The position numbers and the translations under genes are program-made. Below are positions 60,223-64,000 of a stretch of 64,000 nt of DNA, in pieces (the first letter of the stretch is position 1; each line of letters opens with the position of its first letter). The DNA is from JAVVHH01 sp965199585 (GTDB taxonomy: Bacteria > Pseudomonadota > Alphaproteobacteria > Acetobacterales > Acetobacteraceae). The DNA lies in assembly GCA_965199585.1 (NCBI GenBank), contig CBDASI010000002.1, positions 1,984,001 to 2,048,000 on the forward strand. The letters run 5' to 3'. Under the pieces are notes generated by a model, which saw only the letters and a list, made by a program, of their open reading frames with translations, was not told where the DNA came from and made no database searches.

Positions 60223-60783
60223 ATGCAAGATACTCACTCGAACGATCTCGTCGGCTGGCATGGCACGACGATCCTCTCCGTCCGCAAAGGCGGCACCGTC
60301 GCCATGGCGGGCGACGGCCAGGTCACGCTGGGACAGACAGTCATCAAGGGCAACGCCCGCAAGGTGCGGCGCATCGGTGCTGGCGGCGCGGTGCTGGCCG
60401 GGTTCGCCGGCGCGACGGCTGATGCCTTCACGCTGCTGGAGCGGCTGGAAGCCAAGCTTGAACGCTTCCCCGGTCAACTCGAGCGTGCCTGCGTCGAGCT
60501 GGCCAAGGACTGGCGGACCGACCGCTATCTGCGCCGGCTGGAGGCCATGATGGCAGTGGCCGACGCGCAGCACAGCTACACGCTGACCGGGCAGGGCGAC
60601 GTGCTGGAGCCGGAGGACGGTGTGATCGCCATCGGCTCCGGCGGCAATTTCGCGCTGGCGGCAGCGCGCGCGCTGATGACCGTCGATGGGTTGGAGGCCG
60701 AGGAGATCGCCCGGCGCGCGATGAAGATCGCCGGCGACATCTGCGTCTACACCAACTATTCCGTGATCGTGGAAACCCTCTGA
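60223..60783 (+). CDS. hslV: ATP-dependent protease subunit HslV
   Basis: The 186-residue proteasome-like peptidase forms the core of the HslVU heat-shock protease. A 14-residue propeptide (MQDTHSNDLVGWHG) precedes the catalytic Thr in TTILSVRKGGTVAMAGDGQV. Further marks are RRIGAGGAVLAGFAGATADA and VIAIGSGGNFALAAARALM. Its stop overlaps the hslU start by one base (TGATG). Confidence 0.98.
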   Translation: MQDTHSNDLVGWHGTTILSVRKGGTVAMAGDGQVTLGQTVIKGNARKVRRIGAGGAVLAGFAGATADAFTLLERLEAKLERFPGQLERACVELAKDWRTDRYLRRLEAMMAVADAQHSYTLTGQGDVLEPEDGVIAIGSGGNFALAAARALMTVDGLEAEEIARRAMKIAGDICVYTNYSVIVETL

Positions 60784-62090
60784 TGGAAACCAAGACCTAT
60801 TCGCCGCGCGAGATCGTGGGCGAACTCGACCGCTTCATCGTCGGCCAAAACGACGCCAAGCGGGCCGTCGCCATCGCGCTGCGTAACCGCTGGCGCCGGC
60901 AGCAACTGCCGGTGGGCCTCCGCGAGGAGGTAGTGCCGAAGAACATCTTGATGATCGGGCCGACCGGCTGCGGCAAGACCGAGATCGCGCGCCGCCTGGC
61001 CAAGCTGGCGCAGGCACCGTTCATCAAGATCGAGGCGACCAAGTTCACCGAGGTCGGCTATGTCGGTCGCGACGTGGACAGCATCGTGCGTGACTTGGTC
61101 GAGGCCAGCATCACCATGCTGCGCGATTCCGGCCGCAAGGACGTCCAGGCTAAGGCGGAGCAGGGCGCGGAAGACCGGCTAGTCACCGCGCTGGTGGGCG
61201 AGGGGGCCTCGGCCGACACGCGGAGCAAGTTCCGCAAGATGCTGCGGGCCGGCGAGTTGGAGGACAAGGAGGTCGAAATCACGGTCGCCGACGTCGCGCC
61301 GCCGGTGATGGAGGTGCCGGGCATGCCGCCGGGTCAGATGGCCAATATCGGCGACATGATGAAGGGGATGTTCGGCGGGCGGACGCAGAAGCGGCGCATG
61401 ACGGTGTCGGCCGCCCGCGTGGCGCTGACGCGCGAGGAGAGTGACAAGCTGCTCGACACCGACAGCCTGACCAAGGATGCCGTTGAGCACGCCGAGCAGA
61501 ACGGCATCGTGTTCATCGACGAGGTCGACAAGGTGTGCGCCCGCTCGACCGAAGGCTTCCGCGGCGGCGACGTCTCCCGCGAGGGCGTGCAGCGCGACTT
61601 GCTGCCGCTGATCGAGGGAACCACCGTCAGCACCAAATACGGCCCGGTCAAGACGGACCATGTCCTGTTCATCGCCTCCGGCGCGTTTCACCTAGCCAAA
61701 CCGGCGGACCTCTTGCCGGAACTGCAGGGGCGGCTGCCGATCCGTGTCGAGCTGTCGCCGCTGTCGCGCGACGATCTACGGCGCATCCTGATCGAGCCGG
61801 AGCACAGCCTGCTAAAGCAGTATTCCGCGCTGATCGGCACCGAAGGCGTGACGCTTGGGTTTGCCGACGATGCGGTCGACGCATTGGCCGATCTGGCGGC
61901 GGACATCAACGACCGGGTCGAGAACATCGGGGCCCGCCGGCTCGCCACCGTGATGGAGCGACTACTCGAAGAGATCAGCTTTTCAGCAACCGACAGGGGC
62001 GGAGATCAGATCACCATAGATGCCGCGTATGTGAATGACAGAGTTGCACCACTCGCGGCGAAAAACGACCTGTCGCGGTTCATACTGTAG
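60783..62090 (+). CDS. hslU: ATP-dependent protease ATPase subunit HslU
   Basis: The 435-residue AAA+ unfoldase feeds HslV. It has the N-terminal YSPREIVGELDRFIVGQNDA, the pore loop region around TKFTEVGYVGRDVDSIVRDL, Walker A IGPTGCGKTEIARRLAK, a variable I-domain (about 110-240), Walker B NGIVFIDEVDKV, and the C-terminal tail NDLSRFIL that docks into HslV. Full length. Confidence 0.98.
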   Translation: METKTYSPREIVGELDRFIVGQNDAKRAVAIALRNRWRRQQLPVGLREEVVPKNILMIGPTGCGKTEIARRLAKLAQAPFIKIEATKFTEVGYVGRDVDSIVRDLVEASITMLRDSGRKDVQAKAEQGAEDRLVTALVGEGASADTRSKFRKMLRAGELEDKEVEITVADVAPPVMEVPGMPPGQMANIGDMMKGMFGGRTQKRRMTVSAARVALTREESDKLLDTDSLTKDAVEHAEQNGIVFIDEVDKVCARSTEGFRGGDVSREGVQRDLLPLIEGTTVSTKYGPVKTDHVLFIASGAFHLAKPADLLPELQGRLPIRVELSPLSRDDLRRILIEPEHSLLKQYSALIGTEGVTLGFADDAVDALADLAADINDRVENIGARRLATVMERLLEEISFSATDRGGDQITIDAAYVNDRVAPLAAKNDLSRFIL

Positions 62091-62151
62091 CCTCTTGGTG
62101 CATCTCCTGGCATGGTCCGCGCGTTGTCGGATTTGTAATAGGAGAGTTTGA

Positions 62152-62628
62152 ATGCGTCTAAAGATTGCAAGTGTGATGCTGTTGGCCGGAACCGTTGTTG
62201 GTTGCGCGAGCAACCCGCCGCCGCCGCCGCCGATGGCGATGGCTCCCGAGCCCGCTCCGATGGCCGCCCCGCCGGCCCCGATGGCCCCGATGGCCGGCGT
62301 CTATCGTGGCCCGGGCATGGCGTCGGGCAGCTCGTCCTGCCGTAACCCGCGCGGCCAGCAGAATGCCCGCGTTCGTGGCAACACCATCACGGTCGCCGGT
62401 ATGCGCGGCATGATCGGTCCGGACGGCACCGTCACGGGTCGCAACCTGTCCGGCACCGTGTCGGGCAACATGGCCGACATCACCGTCAAGCGTGGCGCCT
62501 GCATGTTCGAATACAAGATGACGAACAACAGCGGCATGAGCAGCAGCAGCGGCATGAACAGCGGCAGCGGCATGAGCGGCAGCAGCTCGATGCCGAGCGA
62601 TGGCACGTCGTCCAGCTCCGGCATGTGA
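62152..62628 (+). CDS. Low-complexity lipoprotein
   Basis: The 158-residue protein has a signal with lipobox VVGC (Cys about residue 18), then a Pro/Met/Ala-rich linker (NPPPPPPMAMAPEPAPMAAP), a compact domain (GVYRGPGMASGSSSCRNPRG to VKRGACMFEYKM, with two Cys that could pair) and a Ser/Gly/Met repeat tail (SGMSSSSGMNSGSGMSGSSS). Function unknown; the middle domain resembles small alphaproteobacterial envelope proteins. It ends before a strong terminator. Confidence 0.75.
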   Translation: MRLKIASVMLLAGTVVGCASNPPPPPPMAMAPEPAPMAAPPAPMAPMAGVYRGPGMASGSSSCRNPRGQQNARVRGNTITVAGMRGMIGPDGTVTGRNLSGTVSGNMADITVKRGACMFEYKMTNNSGMSSSSGMNSGSGMSGSSSMPSDGTSSSSGM

Positions 62629-62664
62629 TCGACTGGCGGTCCTCGCGGTCCGCCATTGAAGTGA

Positions 62665-62696
62665 GCCCGCCGCCGCAAGGCTGGCGGGCTTTTTCG
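62665..62696 (+). terminator. Rho-independent terminator after the lipoprotein gene
   Basis: AGCCCGCC (62665-62672) pairs with GGCGGGCT (62684-62691) around an 11-base loop and is followed by TTTT. It ends plus-strand transcription of the lipoprotein gene. Confidence 0.85.
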
Positions 62697-62725
62697 TGCC
62701 TTGATGTCGCACCTCCTGCCCGCAC

Positions 62726-63184
62726 ATGGGACGTATGTCATCAGACCCGTTCGTCCAGCCCGAAGAGCCGACAACCGCCGAGGCCGTCTCGGCCATTGAG
62801 GCGGACCTTGACCTATTTGACGATTGGATGGATCGTTACGGTTTCATCATCGACCTCGGCCGTAAGCTGCCGCCGTTCCCTGCGGATTGGCAGGATGATG
62901 CGCATCGCGTGCCGGGCTGTCAGAGCAAGGTCTGGATGGAAGCCGTCGTTCGCGATGGCCGCATGTACCTCGCCGGCGGATCGGACGCGGCGATCGTCTC
63001 CGGCCTCGTCGCGCTGTTGCTCCGCGTCTATTCCGGTCGACCGCCCGCCGAGATCTTGGCCACGCCGCCGGACTTCCTGAAGGAGATGGGTCTGTTGGCT
63101 AATCTCTCCAGTAACCGGGGCAGCGGCATTGCCTCGATGGCACAGCGCATTCAGGACGCTGCCACCGCCCTTTCGCCCGCTTGA
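62726..63184 (+). CDS. sufE: SufE-family cysteine desulfurase activator
   Basis: The 152-residue protein accepts sulfur from a SufS-type cysteine desulfurase for Fe-S cluster assembly. It has the active Cys in DDAHRVPGCQSKVWMEAVVR (about residue 65) and the family tail LKEMGLLANLSSNRGSGIAS. ATG at 62726 or 62735. No sufS or sufBCD genes are in view. The next gene starts within its stop codon. Confidence 0.93.
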   Translation: MGRMSSDPFVQPEEPTTAEAVSAIEADLDLFDDWMDRYGFIIDLGRKLPPFPADWQDDAHRVPGCQSKVWMEAVVRDGRMYLAGGSDAAIVSGLVALLLRVYSGRPPAEILATPPDFLKEMGLLANLSSNRGSGIASMAQRIQDAATALSPA

Positions 63185-64000
63185 GCGGACGCTCGCTTCT
63201 TTCAGACAGCGCAAGACTCGGCCTTTTTACTTCCTGCTTCTTCGCCGCCGGCGCGATCCTCACCGCTTACCTCCCGCTTTGGCTGGCCGATCGCGGCCTT
63301 GACGCGGCGCTGATCGGCACGGTCCTGGGTGTTGCATCGCTCGCCCGGGTCGGCGCGGTGCCGCTTTGGGGGTGGGCGGCGGACCGATTGGGCTATCACC
63401 GCCTCTCGCTGTTTGCCGCCGCGGCCGGAGCTGCACTCTGCACCCTACTCCTGCCGACCACCGCCGACCCGGCCTGGATCGCGATCCTGATCGTTGCCGG
63501 CGGTGTAGCCGCGTCCGCGCTCGCGCCGCTGTGCGACGCCGTCACCCTTGCCTTCGCCGCTGCGAAACGTCTGGACTACGGGCGCACCCGCGCCTGGGGA
63601 TCGGTCGCCTACATGGTGGCCACCGCCGGTGCAGGCGCGATGCTGGGGCGCCTCGGCACGGCGATCGTTCCGTGGCTGTTGACGGCCGGCTACGGGGCAG
63701 CGGCCCTGCTGACCGCGGCGCTGCCGCGGCCGCCTGCACCGGCGCATGGGTCACGCCGGATCATCGTGGCACCGCTCGGCTCGGCGTTCCGCGCCGCGCT
63801 GATCGCGACGGCGCTCACCCAGGGCTCCCACGCCGCCTACTACGCATTCGCCAGCCTGCACTGGCGCGCCGCCGGTATCGGTGATGCCACGATCGGCTTG
63901 CTGATCGCAGAAGGCATCGTCGCTGAAATCGCGCTGTTCATTTGGGGGCGGCCTCTGGTTGAGTGGCTCGGCCCGGCGCGGTTGACCGGCATTGCAGCCA
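63181..64000 (+). CDS. MFS transporter, HcaT/MFS_1-like family (cut by window edge)
   Basis: From TTG 63181, which overlaps the sufE stop (TTGA), the frame encodes SGRSLLSDSARLGLFTSCFF then AAGAILTAYLPLWLADRGLD, with later LDYGRTRAWGSVAYMVATAG. This is the LRxWGSxxf pattern of 3-phenylpropionate permease-like MFS proteins. About 273 codons are visible without a stop and the 3' end lies outside the window. The substrate is unknown. Coupling to sufE is probably incidental. Confidence 0.82.
   Translation, partial: MSGRSLLSDSARLGLFTSCFFAAGAILTAYLPLWLADRGLDAALIGTVLGVASLARVGAVPLWGWAADRLGYHRLSLFAAAAGAALCTLLLPTTADPAWIAILIVAGGVAASALAPLCDAVTLAFAAAKRLDYGRTRAWGSVAYMVATAGAGAMLGRLGTAIVPWLLTAGYGAAALLTAALPRPPAPAHGSRRIIVAPLGSAFRAALIATALTQGSHAAYYAFASLHWRAAGIGDATIGLLIAEGIVAEIALFIWGRPLVEWLGPARLTGIAA

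Noticed and set aside
1..64000. CRISPR arrays, prophage structural genes, rRNA
   Set aside because: No regularly spaced direct repeats, no capsid/tail/terminase genes and no rRNA sequence were seen in the window.

Overview
The window looks like chromosomal DNA of a GC-rich alphaproteobacterium, probably an Acetobacteraceae or related Rhodospirillales member. This is inferred from base composition, from the alphaproteobacterial-type uracil-DNA glycosylase, and from the hslVU, lepA, ETF-QO, ispE and sufE genes; no 16S gene is present. The strain cannot be named from sequence alone.

The left two thirds (about 1-43,090) is accessory in character. It opens with the end of an IS66-family element (1-1070), then a methyltransferase and a CelD/BcsL-like acyltransferase. 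Next are a doubly damaged exbD/tolR pseudogene, an HD-domain hydrolase divergent from a GlxA-type regulator, and a chimeric pseudogene. An ECF sigma factor, a putative anti-sigma protein and a periplasmic sensor form an overlapping operon (7814-9230), followed by three tiny exported proteins, one with an in-frame UGA just after its signal peptide. Between 10.4 and 18.9 kb, LysR regulators are paired divergently with a tautomerase, a flavin-type oxidoreductase plus MFS pump, and an Fsr-like MFS pump. From 19.3 to 33.6 kb there is a minus-strand catabolic region: a translationally coupled flavin monooxygenase and polar amino-acid ABC transporter, two esterases, an alpha/beta hydrolase, a ChbG-like deacetylase, a PTP-like phosphatase, an Ldh-type dehydrogenase, and a peptide-binding protein next to an M20 peptidase.

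A complete IS21-family element (34,277-36,767) sits between the 3' remnant of a methyltransferase gene and a six-gene minus-strand cassette (36,776-42,131). The cassette joins a two-subunit TPP-dependent 2-oxoacid decarboxylase, a LysR regulator and leuC-leuD-leuB homologues. A gene-poor kilobase then leads to tRNA-Ser(GGA) at 43,092-43,177.

To the right of that tRNA the content is mostly housekeeping: lepA with an overlapping lipoprotein gene, moaB, a lytic transglycosylase, uracil-DNA glycosylase, ETF-QO, a TPR protein, ispE, tRNA-Gln(UUG), a MarR regulator, hslVU, sufE and the start of an MFS gene that leaves the window.

The most unusual locus lies inside this core-like part (46.0-50.5 kb). 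A 26-codon peptide gene with a strong ribosome binding site lies behind an AT-rich upstream region and just ahead of a DUF6065-like gene. A hairpin that overlaps the peptide stop codon separates the two. The DUF6065-like gene converges, 4 bp apart, on a large regulator (SARP-like winged helix plus FlgO/TolB-like domain plus TPRs), which is divergent from a Bcr/CflA-type exporter. This arrangement resembles a ribosomally made, modified peptide locus and is the best candidate here for an undescribed system; the function is inference.
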